NCBI GenBank assembly: GCA_017418975.1
Contig: JAFOMG010000011.1
Span: 496,001-560,000, forward strand
From: Sphingomonas sp.
GTDB taxonomy: Bacteria > Pseudomonadota > Alphaproteobacteria > Sphingomonadales > Sphingomonadaceae
DNA length: 64,000 nucleotides
Reading direction: 5' to 3'
The position numbers and the translations under genes were made by a program. Positions 44,010-55,440 of this stretch are shown in pieces; position 1 is the stretch's first letter, and each line of letters starts with the position of its first letter. The notes below the pieces were generated by a model that saw only the letters and a list, made by a program, of their open reading frames with translations, was not told the origin of the DNA and ran no database searches.

Positions 44010-45026
44010 TCAGGCCTCCAGCACCACCGTGACCACCGTGCCGTCCGGCCCGGTCTCCGTCGTTGTCGTGCCGCGCGCCTGCCGGACGAAGCCGTCGATC
44101 AGCTTCTGGCCGAGCCCGCCGTCCCTGCGCGGCCGGGCGTTGGCGGGCATGCCGACGCCATCGTCGCGCACCACCAGCTTCCAGCCCGACGGGATGGCCG
44201 CGAATCGAACTTCGATCCGCCCGCTGTCGCGCCCCGCAAAGGCGTGCTTGGCGGCATTGGTGACGAGTTCGTTGACGATCAGCCCGATCGAGACGGCCCG
44301 GTCGCGCGGCATCGCGCCATGGTCGCACGCGCATTCGAGCGTGATCGCCCCGCGCAGGAACAGCGCCTCGGCCAGCGCCGCGCTCAGCTCGTCGAGATAG
44401 ACCGCCATGTCGACGGCGCCCGGCGAGGATGCCGCGCCGCGATAGAGGTGCCGGTGGGCCCGCGCGATGCTCTCCACCCGGGCCAGCGCCGAGGACAGCG
44501 CCACCTGGGTCTCCGCTTCCCGCGCGCGGCGGCGCTGCATGTCGAGCAGCGCGGCGACCAGCGTGAAGTTGTTCTTCACCCGGTGATCGAATTCCTCGAG
44601 GAACAGGTCGCGCTCCGATATCTCGCGATCGCGCTCGTCCGAGGCGCGGCGCACGGCGCGGCGGAACAGCTCGGCGATCACGATCACCGCCAGATAATTC
44701 ACTGCGGCGAGCACCAGCCGGGCGGTTTCGTCCGGCGACTTGAGCGCCATCGAGTGCCGCACCGGCAGCACGAAATACCAGCTGTAGAGCAGCGTGAGCA
44801 CGCCGGTCAGCAGCCCCGCCTGCCACCGCCCGAACAGCGTCGCCATCAGGATGGCGGGAAAGCCGAGCACGAACGGCCCGGCGGCGGGGGCGACGCTGTC
44901 GATCGCGGTGCGCAGCCCGATGGCCAGCGCGGTGGCGAGCAGCCCCAGGCCCAGCTGCACGATCCATGTGCCGCGCCCGTTCGGCGCCAGCCGGTCGAGA
45001 AGATCGGTTTCGCCTATCCGCCCCAT
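44010..45026 (-). CDS. DUF4118 / HisKA_2 (HWE-type) sensor histidine kinase
   Basis: A 338-residue membrane kinase. Four N-terminal membrane segments of a KdpD-like DUF4118 domain (IVQLGLGLLATALAIGLRTA, VLGFPAILMATLFGRWQAGL, VLTLLYSWYFVLP), then the HisKA_2 phosphoacceptor EFDHRVKNNFTLVAALLDMQ, and an HWE-type ATPase domain with IVNELVTNAAKHAF, VRDDGVGMP and LGQKLIDGFVRQ. Such kinases often feed the general stress response (EcfG/PhyR) in Alphaproteobacteria, but no PhyR or NepR gene is near, so this is inference. No cognate response regulator is adjacent. Confidence 0.9.
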   Translation of the reverse strand: MGRIGETDLLDRLAPNGRGTWIVQLGLGLLATALAIGLRTAIDSVAPAAGPFVLGFPAILMATLFGRWQAGLLTGVLTLLYSWYFVLPVRHSMALKSPDETARLVLAAVNYLAVIVIAELFRRAVRRASDERDREISERDLFLEEFDHRVKNNFTLVAALLDMQRRRAREAETQVALSSALARVESIARAHRHLYRGAASSPGAVDMAVYLDELSAALAEALFLRGAITLECACDHGAMPRDRAVSIGLIVNELVTNAAKHAFAGRDSGRIEVRFAAIPSGWKLVVRDDGVGMPANARPRRDGGLGQKLIDGFVRQARGTTTTETGPDGTVVTVVLEA

Positions 45027-45098
45027 GGCGCGAGGAGGGACTGGCCGCCGACCAGAGTCAAGCGTCCTCGCCGGTCTTTTTGATCTGGATCAGTGCAA

Positions 45099-45911
45099 TT
45101 ACAGGTTGCGCCCCGATCTTCCCGCAAGATCAACCACATATTGCCATGCGACGCGCCCCGAGCGGCTGCCGCGCCGCGTCGCCCAGCCGATCGCATCGAC
45201 CGGATCGAAGCCAAGGCCGTGCGCATCGGCATAGGCGCGGACGATGTCGACATAAGTGTCCTGGTCGACGACGTGAAAGCCGAGGCTGAGCCCGAACCGG
45301 TCGGCCAGCGCCAGCCCGTCGTCCGCCGAATCGCGCGGATTGATCGCGCTCGATTGCTCGGCGATGTCGCGGACGACCAGATGGCGGCGGTTCGAGGTGA
45401 CGAGCAGCCGCGCATTGTTCGGCCGCGCCTCGGCCCCGCCCTGGAGCAGCGAGCGCAACGCCCGGGCATCGCCCACGCCGTCGAAGCCGAGATCGTCGAG
45501 GAACACGGCAAAGGGACGGTCGGTCGCGCCGAGCAGTCCGAACAGCTCGGGCAGGGTGGCGAGCTCGGTGGTCACCGCCTCGACCAAGGCGAGGCGCCCG
45601 CCCTGCGCCTGCACCGCGGCGACCGCGCTCTTCACCAGCGCCGACTTGCCGGTGCCGCGCGCGCCCCAGAGCAGCACGTCCTGCGCCGCATGGCCGTCGG
45701 AAAGCCGGGTGAGGTTCGCCACCAGCGCCTCGCGCTGCGAATCCACGCCGCGCAGGATATCGATCGGAAGCGGATCGAACACGCGCGCCGGGGCCAGGCC
45801 GTGCCCGCGCCACACATAGGCGGGATGCGCCTCGAGATCGGCGGGTGGCGGCGGCGGCGGGGCCAGCCGGTCGAGCGCATCGGCGATGCGGGCGAGGATC
45901 TCTTCGTTCAT
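45099..45911 (-). CDS. DUF815 P-loop ATPase
   Basis: A 270-residue cytoplasmic ATPase of the DUF815 (AAA-like) family. N-terminal helix, a Pro run (residues about 17-24), then YVWRGHGLAPARVFDPLPID, Walker A LLWGARGTGKSALVKSAV, Walker B FAVFLDDLGFDGVGD, sensor 1 RLLVTSNRRHLV and the ADRFGLSLGFHVVDQDTY region usual in the family. The substrate is unknown. ATG at 45911 is used; seven residues upstream are possible. Neighbours do not suggest a pathway. Confidence 0.92.
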   Translation of the reverse strand: MNEEILARIADALDRLAPPPPPPADLEAHPAYVWRGHGLAPARVFDPLPIDILRGVDSQREALVANLTRLSDGHAAQDVLLWGARGTGKSALVKSAVAAVQAQGGRLALVEAVTTELATLPELFGLLGATDRPFAVFLDDLGFDGVGDARALRSLLQGGAEARPNNARLLVTSNRRHLVVRDIAEQSSAINPRDSADDGLALADRFGLSLGFHVVDQDTYVDIVRAYADAHGLGFDPVDAIGWATRRGSRSGRVAWQYVVDLAGRSGRNL

Positions 45912-46029
45912 GGGGGCGCTATAGCGAGGCACCGTCGCCGGCTCACCCCCAACTTCGCTATCAGCGCCTATGCGTGCGGCTTGTCGGGCATTGGCGGAGC
46001 CCGGCGCAATGCCGGGGTGCCGGCCTTCC

Positions 46030-46108
46030 CTTTCTCCCTCGACCGCACCCGCAACAGGGGCTCGTGCGCGCGGAAAGATCGATCCCCCGTAGCGTAAGCT
46101 TCCGCGGC
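46030..46108. repeat. two-part dispersed intergenic repeat, copy B
   Basis: CTTTCTCCCTCGACCGCACC at 46030 and CCGTAGCGTAAGCTTCCGCG at 46087 match the copy at 10079-10144 in order and orientation, with a longer middle. Lies upstream of the DUF815 gene and just beyond the 3' end of the TPR gene. Confidence 0.6.
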
Positions 46109-46121
46109 CGGACGCCGCCGG

Positions 46122-48186
46122 TCAGCCGTTTGCCATCGCCTGTGCCGCCGCCCGGTCGGTGAAGCCCGGATCGGCCAGCGCGGCCTGGGCGTGCTGCTTC
46201 GCCTCTGCCTTGCGGCCCAGCGCCGCATAGACCTGGGCCAGGTGCCAGCGCAGGCCCGGATGCCGGGGGGCGAGGATCACCGCTTTCTGGAGCAGCTCGA
46301 GCGCGCCGTCCTTGTCGCCGCCGCGGAACAGCGCCCAGCCATAGGCATCGACCACGGCGGGATTGGCCGGGGCGAGGCCATAGGCGGCTTCGCCGAAATC
46401 GACCGCGGTTCCGGTCTCGCCCGCGCCGGCATAGGCGGCGGCCAGCTCGGCGTTGAGCACGGCGTCGCCATCGCCGATGCGGGCACGGATGTCCTCCAGC
46501 GAATCGATCGCCGCGTCATAGTCTCCCGCGGCGAGCTGCCAGTGCGCCGAAAGGCGCAGCGCGGGAATGCTCACCGGGTTCTGCGACAGGAACAGCGCGA
46601 GCGCGTTCGCCGCATCCTCGCGCCGGCCCGCGCGATCGAGCGCGTCGACCAGGCGGAGCAGGGTCGGCTCGTCGAAGCGCAGATCGGCGGCGCGGCGATA
46701 GGCGGCGGCGGCATCGGCCGGGCGGCCGAGCAGCATCAGCATGTCGCCCAGCACCACCTGCGCACCGGCGGCGCCGGGGTTGCGGGCGGCAATGTCCTGG
46801 GCGCGGGCCAGGGCGCCGGCCCTGTCGCCGCCGGCGATCAGCGCGCGGATCAGCGGCAGCGTCGCCGCGGGGTCGCTCGGCCGCCGCGCCGCATCGGCGG
46901 CGAGCGTGGCGGTGCTGTCGTCGGCGCTGAACGCCGTCGCCTCGCCCGTTGCCGGGAAGGCGGCGCGGTCGAGGAAGCGGGCGGCGCTGTCGCGGTCGCC
47001 GATCCGCTCGAAGCCGCGCGCTGCCAGGGTCAGCGCATAGCTGTCGGCATCGGCGCGGGCGACCACCGGGCTCAGCATGTCGATCGCGTTGCGGGCGCGA
47101 TCGGTGCGCAGCAGGGCGACGGCGAGCAGCTTGCGCGCGGTGATGTTCATCGGCTGCATGCCGACCAGGTCGGTCAGCTTCTCGATTGCCTGCTCGTAAT
47201 CGCCCTTCTCCAGGTCGAGCGTGCCGCCGAGCAGCATCGCGCCGGGAAGCTCGTCGATCGCGCCGCCGGTCTTGTCGAGGATCGAGCGGGCGAGATCGAA
47301 ACTGCCGGCCCGTGCGGCGATCACCGCCTGGAGGTAGAGCGCCTGCGGGCTGCCCGGCCGGGCGGCGAGCGCGCGGCGGGTGGCGGCGAGCGCGTCGACG
47401 GCGCGGCCGGCATCGCCCAGGGTCGCGGCATATTCGATCAGCGCGGCGTGGCGGGCGGGGTCGCGCTTCAGCGCCTGCTCGAACCAGGGCAGGGCGGCGA
47501 CCAGCCCATATTGGCTGCGCACGACCTCGCCGCGCACGACCAGCGCATCGACCGAGCCGGGCGCGAGCTTGACCGCGCGGTCCGAAGCCTCGGCGGCGCC
47601 GAGAAGGTCGCCGGCGGCGAAGCGGAAGCGGGCAATCTCGGTCCACACGCCGGCGTCGTCGGGGGCGAGGTGCAGGGCCTGGTCGAGGGCGTTCTGGGCG
47701 CCGGCATAGTCGCCCGTCGCGGTCAGCGCGCGCGCGCGGATGCGCAGCCCATAGGGGCGCAGCTTTTGCGGCGCCTTGTCGGCTTCGGCGGGCGCCTTGT
47801 CGGTCTTGCCCTGGAGTATCCATGCCTCGGCGCGCCATTGCGGCACGGCGGCGGCGTCATAGCCGGCATCGACCGCGCGCTGGATCTCGCCCTCGGCGCC
47901 GACGCCGTCCTGCAGCGCGAGCAGCGCACGGGCGAGGACGATATGGGCGTTCTCATTGTCGGGATCGCCGCGCACCGCCTCCGCCGCGAGGTCGCGCGCG
48001 CCGGTGGCGTTGTCGGCCTTGAGCAGCGCCTCGGCGCGTGCGGTCGCCTCGGCGGCTTCGGCCCTGCCCATCCGGCCGGGGGCCAGCGTGAACCAGCCGA
48101 TCAGCACGGCGAGCAGCACTGCCAGCGCGCCGCCGATTACCAGCACGCCGCGCACGCCGAAGCCCGAGGATCTGGCGCGGGCGCGC

Positions 48187-48203
<17 letters not shown>
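46122..48203 (-). CDS. TPR-repeat protein of the PEP-CTERM/EPS (Prs) locus
   Basis: A 693-residue protein. Basic N-terminus and one membrane helix (VRGVLVIGGALAVLLAVLIGWF, about 18-39), then a predicted periplasmic array of about 15 tetratricopeptide repeats, for example LLKADNATGARDLAAEAVRG, QALHLAPDDAGVWTEIARF and AYGLAPANPAVVDAYGWALF. This resembles the PrsT-type TPR proteins that sit with PrsK and PrsR in EPS/exosortase loci. It starts 17 bases inside the end of prsR, so it is cotranscribed with the polysaccharide regulators. It probably scaffolds polysaccharide export or assembly; no lipobox is seen. Confidence 0.85.
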
Positions 48204-49553
<1,350 letters not shown>

Positions 49554-49557
<4 letters not shown>

Positions 49558-51611
49558 GCGGCCCTCCCCATGCCCAGGTCCGCGGGATGCGCGGCCCTCA
49601 GGATCACGCGGAAGCGCGTGCCCTTGCCTTCGCGCGACGTCACTTCGATGCGGCCCTCCATGGCATGCGCGAGCTGGCGCGCCTCGAAGGCGCCGATGCC
49701 GAACCCGCCTTCCTTCGACGAGACGAAGGGCTTGAACAATTTGTCGCGGATGAAGGCGGGCGACATGCCGGTCCCGAGATCGATCACGTCGATCGCCACC
49801 CGCTCGCCATCGGCCAGGACCGCGAGCGTCACCGGCTCGTTCGCCGGGCTCGCCTCGATCGCGTTCTGGACGAGATGGCCGAGCAGCTGCTCGAGGCTCG
49901 CCGGATCCGCATGGGCGATGGCGCTGCGCACGCCCGAAGTGACCACCGGATGCTGGCCCCGGCGCTGGGCGGCGACCCGTTCGACCAGCGCGACGATCTC
50001 GATCGCATGCGGCGCTTCGGAGCGGCCGCGATGATGCTGGGAGAGGCGGGCGAGCAACCCGTTCATCCGCTCGGCAGAGCTCTGCAGCGTCGCCACCATG
50101 TCGGCGCGGAACTCGGGCTTGTCGGCGTGGCGCTCGGCGTTGCGCGCGGTGAGGGTCAGCTGGCTCACCAGGTTCTTGATGTCGTGCAGGATGAAGGCGA
50201 AGCGGCGGTTGAACTCGTCGAAGCGCTGCGCCTCGGCGAGCGCCTCCTGCGCGCGGGCCTCGGCGAGATAGGAGGCGACCTGGCGGCCGGCCACCTTCAG
50301 CAGGTCGAAATCCTCCCAGTCGAGCGCGCGGTCGAGCGGCGGGCGCGCGAGCAGGATCGCGCCCGCGAGCTCGGCCAGATGCGGCAGCGGCACGATCACC
50401 CACGCCTCGGACAGGTCGAGCATCCATTGCGGCACGACGGAAGCGTCGCGATGATCCTCGCTGCGGCGGACGGCGTCGAGCTCGATGATCCGCCCGGTCG
50501 CCTGGAGGTGCTCGCCCAGCGCCGTGTCGCTGGCGATCGGCAGCGTCGTGCGATCCCAGTTCCAGCTCGCGCCGACGCCGAGCCCGCCCGCATCGGGGAC
50601 GAGCAGCACGCCCGCCGGGCTCTCGGTCAGGTCGGCGATCGCCTTGACGATGCGCTCGTCGAGCGCGGCGCCGCCCTGCGGATTGCCGAGCGTCTCGGTG
50701 AAGCGCATCCATTCGGTGCGATAATCATAGCGATGGCGGAAGAGATGCTTGGCGAGCTTGACCTTCAGCCAGGCACGCAGCCAGCTATTGGCGACCAGCG
50801 TGAGGATCGCCGCGGTCGAGCCCAGCACGAAGGCGGTCTGGAGGATGCGGGCATTGGGGCCGCCCACGGTGGCGATCGCGGAAGTGGCGAGGGCCAGCAG
50901 CGCGAAATAGACGCCCACCGCGACCAGCGAGAGCGACTGGTAGGTGACGGCGCGCGACACCTCTATCCTCCATTCGCCCTTGCGCTGGAGCGCGGCGCCG
51001 ATCGCGAGCGCGATGGCGAGATAGGCGAGGCCGCGCAGCACCAGCGGCTCGGTCCGCCACTCGGCGGCGAGATAGGCGGTCGTGTAGAGCCCGAGCTCGG
51101 CGCACCAGATGCCGGCGAGCGCCAGCGCCAGCGTGCGCAGCGGCCCGCCCGCGGCCGGGCTCAGCGCCGACCAGAGCGCCTGGACCAGCACCAGCGCCGC
51201 GACGGCGACGAGCATGCGCAACAGCACGGCGGCGTTGGCGGTCTGCACGGCCACGATCGGCTCGGGATCGGCATAGGCGATGAGCGTGAGCCCCAGCGCG
51301 CCGATCTGCACCAGCGCGACGACGCCATAGACCGTGCCCAGCGCGATCGGCGGGCGCGTCTGCGCGTCGCGGCGGTGGAGCACCAGCATGAAGCCCAGCC
51401 AGGCCAGATTGCGCAGCGTCTCGGCGAACCAGCTGGCGACGTCCGTCGATCCGATGCCGGCGATGGCGAGCGCCCAGAGCGCGGTGGCGGCCAGCGCGAA
51501 GGCGAGCGGACGGCGCGGCAGCCCGGCCAGATCGGCGCGCCAGGCCCAGAGCGCGAGCGCGCCGAACAGCAGCGCCGCGAGCGCATGCAGCCAGAGCAGC
51601 AGCGCGCCCAT
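49554..51611 (-). CDS. prsK: PrsK-type membrane histidine kinase
   Basis: A 685-residue kinase. About ten N-terminal hydrophobic helices (to about residue 265), a GAF-like region (about 310-450, with AGAILLARPPLDRALDWEDF), then the DHp helix FAFILHDIKNLVSQLTLTARN with the phosphoacceptor His. The ATPase domain has LEQLLGHLVQNAIEASPANE (N box), VIDLGTGMSP (G1) and EGGFGIGAFEAR (G2). It matches XrtA/PEP-CTERM-associated PrsK. It abuts the preceding glycosyltransferase stop with no gap (TAG-ATG) and overlaps prsR. Signal unknown. Confidence 0.92.
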
Positions 51612-53000
51612 CTAGCGCGCGCCTTCGGGGAACAGCACGACGCGGATGGTCTGGAGCAGGATCAGCACGTCGAGGAACGGCGAATAATTCTTCGCGTAAT
51701 AGAGGTCGTATTCAAGCTTCTGGCGCGAATCCTCGATCGATGCGCCATAGGGATAGTTGATCTGCGCCCAGCCGGTGATGCCCGGCTTCACCATGTGGCG
51801 CTCGGCATAATAAGGCAGCTTGGTCTCGAGGTCCTCGACGAACTGGGGGCGCTCGGGGCGGGGGCCGACAAAGCTCATCTCGCCCTTGAGCACGCTCCAG
51901 CATTGCGGCAGCTCGTCGATCCGCGTCTTGCGGATGATGCGGCCGACGCGGGTGATGCGCGGATCGTCCTTCTCCGCCCACACGGCCTTGCCGCCGGCCT
52001 CGGCGTCCTGGCGCATCGAGCGCAATTTGATCACGTCGAAGCCGGTACCGTATAGGCCGACGCGGCGCTGACGGTAAAAGGCGGGGCCCCGGCTCTCCAG
52101 CTTCACCAGGATGGCGGTGAGCAGGATGATCGGCAGCATCAGCGTGAGCAGCACCAGGCTGGCGCCGATGTCGAACAGCCGCTTGAACATGCTCGACAGC
52201 ATGCGGCCCGAGGAGAAGCCGTCGGAGAAGATCAGCCAGCTGGGATTGACGCTGTCCAGGTCGACGCGGCCGGTCTCGCGCTCGAGGAAGGTCGAGATCT
52301 CGTTGACGTGCACGCCGGTGGTCTTGATCCGCAGCAGGTCCTTGAGCGGCAGCGCGTTGCGGCGCTCCTCCAGCGCGAGCACGACTTCGCTGGCGTTGAG
52401 CACCACGACATGGTCGGCGAGATTGTAGATCGCGTCGCGGGCGATCGCCTCGGGGATCACTCGATTGGCCTCGCTCATCGCGACATAGCCGACCACGACG
52501 AAGCCCGCGCCGGGGGTCTTGGAGAGATCCTTGAGGCGCTGTGCCCGCGCGCCGGCGCCGAGCACGACGATGCGGCGCTTGAACGCCTGGCTGCCCAGCG
52601 CCTTGCCGAGCAGGATGCGCAGGGCGATCAGCGACGCGATCGAGCAGCCCATCGCGTAGAGCAGGTTCGAGCGCCAGAAGCCGATCTCGGGGATCAGGAA
52701 ATAGAGCACGCTCAGGCCGATCACGCCCAGCGAGATCGCCACGATCAGTCGGGCCATCGCATAGCGCAGCGACTGGAGCGAATCGGCGCCGTAGACGCCG
52801 ACCGCGACCATCGCGATCTCGAGGAACAGCGCATAGCTGACGAGCTGCGGCCAGCGCTCCTGCATCAGCGGCAGGCCGATGCCGAGCTGATGGGCACGCA
52901 GCATCCAGCCGAGCTCGCCCGACATCGCCAGCAGCAGGATGTCGAGAAAGCCGAGCAGCAGCACCGCGTTGGGCACGTAATGCTTGAACAGCCGGATCAT
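51612..53000 (-). CDS. TIGR03013-type EPS sugar-phosphate transferase (EpsB-like)
   Basis: A 462-residue polyprenyl glycosylphosphotransferase (WbaP/CpsD-like). Four N-terminal membrane helices, a CoA-binding-like Rossmann region (RRIVVLGAGARAQRLKDL) and the C-terminal catalytic domain with FDIGASLVLLTLMLPIILLT, FYRQRRVGLYGTGFDVIKLR and GKAVWAEKDDPRITRVG. KTRIDELPQCWSVLKGEMSF, VGPRPERPQFVEDLE and the terminal LEYDLYYAKNYSPFLDVLIL follow. It moves a sugar 1-phosphate onto undecaprenyl phosphate to begin a polysaccharide repeat. This transferase type accompanies PrsK/PrsR in exosortase-linked EPS loci. ATG at 53000 precedes the first helix. First gene of the operon; manC is divergent. Confidence 0.92.
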   Translation of the reverse strand: MIRLFKHYVPNAVLLLGFLDILLLAMSGELGWMLRAHQLGIGLPLMQERWPQLVSYALFLEIAMVAVGVYGADSLQSLRYAMARLIVAISLGVIGLSVLYFLIPEIGFWRSNLLYAMGCSIASLIALRILLGKALGSQAFKRRIVVLGAGARAQRLKDLSKTPGAGFVVVGYVAMSEANRVIPEAIARDAIYNLADHVVVLNASEVVLALEERRNALPLKDLLRIKTTGVHVNEISTFLERETGRVDLDSVNPSWLIFSDGFSSGRMLSSMFKRLFDIGASLVLLTLMLPIILLTAILVKLESRGPAFYRQRRVGLYGTGFDVIKLRSMRQDAEAGGKAVWAEKDDPRITRVGRIIRKTRIDELPQCWSVLKGEMSFVGPRPERPQFVEDLETKLPYYAERHMVKPGITGWAQINYPYGASIEDSRQKLEYDLYYAKNYSPFLDVLILLQTIRVVLFPEGAR

Positions 53001-53160
53001 GGAGACCCGCTGTAATGCGGAAGTGTAAACAAATCCGACATGGCGCCGCCCCGGGGCTCGCGGAAAAATCTCCGCCGTTCCGGCACCAATGCCGCGGCCC
53101 ATGTGTTTGACCCGGGGGGCAAATCGCCGCATTGCGAAATCTTCAGGAGGTTCGAAGCAC

Positions 53161-54222
53161 ATGCCGGATTCGAAGCCGATCGTTCCTGTCATCCTGTCGG
53201 GAGGATCGGGCACCCGCCTCTGGCCGATGTCGCGGGCGGAGAAACCCAAGCAGCTCCTGTCGCTGACCGCCGAGGAGACGATGCTCCAGCTCACGGCGCG
53301 CCGCGCCGCCGGGGAGCGGTTCGGCCGGCCGATCGTCGTCGCCAACGCGCATCATGCCGACATGGTGGAGGAACAGCTCGCCGCCGCGGACAGCGCCGCG
53401 CGCGCGCTGGTGCTCGAGCCGATGGGGCGCAACACCGCGCCGGCCATCGCGCTCGCCGCGATCGCGGCGGGGGGCGGCGCCGAGCCGCTGCTGGTGATGC
53501 CGTCCGACCATGTGATCGCCGATGTCGATGCCTTCCACCTGGCGATCGAGGCCGCGCTCCCGCTGGTGGAGGAGGGGTGGCTGATCACCTTCGGCATCAC
53601 GCCCGACGCGGCCGAGACCGGCTATGGCTGGATCAAGGTGGGCGAGGTGCTGGCCGACGGGGTGCACCGCGTCGAGCGTTTCGTCGAGAAGCCGGCGCGC
53701 GACCGGGCCGAGGCGATGCTCGCGGAGGGCGGGCATACCTGGAACGGCGGCATCTTCCTGTTCCGCGCCGACGCCTATCTGGGGGCGCTGGCCAGCTATG
53801 CGCCCGACATGCTGCACGCGGCGCAGCAGGCGATGGCGAAGGGCCGGCGCGAGGGCGCCCGGATCTGGCCCGATGCGGACAGCTTCGCCGCCAGCCCGTC
53901 GGACTCGATCGACTATGCCGTGATGGAGAAGGCGCCGCGCGTGGCGGTGGTGCCGGTGACGATGGGCTGGAGCGACGTCGGCAGCTGGGACGCGCTCCAT
54001 GCGATCAGCCACGCCGATGCCGGCGGCAACGTCGTGCGCGGCGACGCGGTGGTGATCGAATCGAGCAACTGCCTGGTCCGCGCCGAGCCGGGCAAGCGGG
54101 TGGCGCTGGTCGGCGTCGAGGATCTGATCGTGGTCGCCTCGGGCGATGACGTGCTGGTCCTGCCACGCGGGCGCAGCCAGGAAGTGAAGAAGATCATCGA
54201 GGCGATGCAGAAGGGCGGCTAG
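53161..54222 (+). CDS. manC: mannose-1-phosphate guanylyltransferase
   Basis: A 353-residue enzyme making GDP-mannose from mannose 1-phosphate and GTP. Seen: nucleotide-binding PVILSGGSGTRLWPMSR with RAEKPKQLL (the pyrophosphorylase signature), LEPMGRNTAPAIALAA, MPSDHVI, TGYGWIKVGE, FVEKPARDRA, NGGIFLFRADAYL and TMGWSDVGSWDAL. It is shorter than bifunctional ManC/AlgA (about 470), lacking the isomerase (type II PMI cupin) domain. AGGAGG precedes ATG 53161. Divergent from the EPS transferase operon, so GDP-mannose probably feeds that polysaccharide. The final codons and TAG stop lie in a 17-bp tandem duplication. Confidence 0.95.
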   Translation: MPDSKPIVPVILSGGSGTRLWPMSRAEKPKQLLSLTAEETMLQLTARRAAGERFGRPIVVANAHHADMVEEQLAAADSAARALVLEPMGRNTAPAIALAAIAAGGGAEPLLVMPSDHVIADVDAFHLAIEAALPLVEEGWLITFGITPDAAETGYGWIKVGEVLADGVHRVERFVEKPARDRAEAMLAEGGHTWNGGIFLFRADAYLGALASYAPDMLHAAQQAMAKGRREGARIWPDADSFAASPSDSIDYAVMEKAPRVAVVPVTMGWSDVGSWDALHAISHADAGGNVVRGDAVVIESSNCLVRAEPGKRVALVGVEDLIVVASGDDVLVLPRGRSQEVKKIIEAMQKGG

Positions 54223-54240
54223 GGCAGAAGGGCGGCTAGG
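54207..54240. repeat. perfect 17-bp tandem duplication across the manC stop
   Basis: GCAGAAGGGCGGCTAGG occurs twice head-to-tail (54207-54223 and 54224-54240). The first copy contains manC's last codons and TAG; the second contains, on the opposite strand, the stop of the convergent sulfotransferase gene. Confidence 0.9.
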
Positions 54241-55396
54241 CCGCGGTGCGCCGGGCCTCGAGCGCGTTGAAGACCGGAGCGAGATATTGCGCGGCGATGG
54301 CGCGGAGCTCGGCATCGGCCTCGCGCTGCTTGGCCTTGCCATCGGCCTGGAAGCGTGCCGCCGGGGCCTTGGAATGGCGACCCGCCACCATGGCCATGGC
54401 GTCCCGCGCCGCCGCGTCGGGGGCGATGCCGAAATGAGGGAGGATCTGGTCGAAAAGCGCCTCGGGCAGCTGGGCGTAGTTGATCAGCAGCCCCTTGTCC
54501 GTACCATGCTCGGTCACCGCGCCGCAGGTCCGTTCGAGGATCCGAGCGATGAAGGCGCGCTCGGGAAGATGCGCATCCTCGGCGGTCAGGCCGAACCATT
54601 CGAGCGGCACCACGCCGGGAACGGTCTGCACGCCGCGCAGGCGCAGTTGCGAAACCAGCACTTCCACGGGATCGCGGTAGAGGAAGATCCACGGCGTCTC
54701 GGGAAAGGCGCGGCGCAGCAGCGGCAGCGCCCGGGTGTGCCAGCTGTCGAGCTTGACGAAGAGATGCTCGGCACCGCGGCCATAGGCATGGACCAGCCCG
54801 CGCAACGCGTCGGCATGCATTTCGGGATCGGGGAAGCGATGCTGGATCATCGCGTCGAGCGGCGGCGCTTCGGAGATCGAGACGTGCCCCGGGGCGGCGC
54901 CGAGCATCTGCGAGACCAGGGTGGAGCCGCAGCGGGACATATGGAAGATGAAGCCCGAAGGCGCGCGGAGATCGGTACGGCCCAGGAAGCTGGCGAGCGG
55001 CGTGGCGGTGCGGAACAGGCGGTTGAACGGCCGGCCCGCCGCCTCGCGCACCGCATCCTCGAAAAAGGGCGTGTTCGGGGAGATGCCGGCGAAGTCGAAC
55101 CATTGGACCGCCGGCTCGGGCGCGGCCGGGAAACTTATCGGCAGCCAGTCCCGGGACGGCCAGTCGTGCCGGGTGACCGGCGCCGGGAGAAAGCGGTGCA
55201 TCCCGACGGGATCGGGGCGGCCTCCCTCGATCAGATCGGCCGCGGCGAGCGATAGGCCGCGCGCCGCGGCCCAGGCGAGCGCGCGCGCCTCGAAGATCGC
55301 GGGATCCTGGGGCTCGGCGAGATGCGCCTGCGCCGGCGGATCGGCCAGCACGGCGGCGCGGAACTGGTCGAGCGGGGTCGGTGGCATTGCAATCAT
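54236..55396 (-). CDS. sulfotransferase-family protein (P-loop)
   Basis: A 386-residue protein of the bacterial sulfotransferase superfamily. The 5'-PSB loop GFIFHMSRCGSTLVSQMLG (about residues 145-163) binds the PAPS 5'-phosphosulfate, and LPLLRRAFPETPWIFLYRDPVEVLVSQ holds the 3'-phosphate-binding Arg/Ser. The N-terminal half is a separate, less conserved domain (APVTRHDWPSRDWLP). The acceptor is unknown. It is divergent from an aspartyl/asparaginyl hydroxylase-like gene 44 bp away; these two domains are known to occur together or fused in proteobacteria, so they may share one substrate. Confidence 0.85.
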   Translation of the reverse strand: MIAMPPTPLDQFRAAVLADPPAQAHLAEPQDPAIFEARALAWAAARGLSLAAADLIEGGRPDPVGMHRFLPAPVTRHDWPSRDWLPISFPAAPEPAVQWFDFAGISPNTPFFEDAVREAAGRPFNRLFRTATPLASFLGRTDLRAPSGFIFHMSRCGSTLVSQMLGAAPGHVSISEAPPLDAMIQHRFPDPEMHADALRGLVHAYGRGAEHLFVKLDSWHTRALPLLRRAFPETPWIFLYRDPVEVLVSQLRLRGVQTVPGVVPLEWFGLTAEDAHLPERAFIARILERTCGAVTEHGTDKGLLINYAQLPEALFDQILPHFGIAPDAAARDAMAMVAGRHSKAPAARFQADGKAKQREADAELRAIAAQYLAPVFNALEARRTAA

Positions 55397-55440
55397 CGGG
55401 GACCGGGATAGGCTCGAGGCGGAGGAAAGAGCAGGCTAAT

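Noticed and set aside
49587..52055. Very long plus-strand open frame antisense to prsK and the EPS transferase (822 codons).
   Set aside because: High G+C removes stop codons in antisense frames; composition is Arg/Gln/His/Asp-rich without any motif, while the opposite strand holds complete kinase and transferase domains.
53081..53096. Possible sigma54 -24/-12 promoter (GG-N10-GC) before manC, which would fit PrsR control.
   Set aside because: The GG and GC spacing fits but the flanking bases match the consensus poorly, and such pairs are common in GC-rich DNA.
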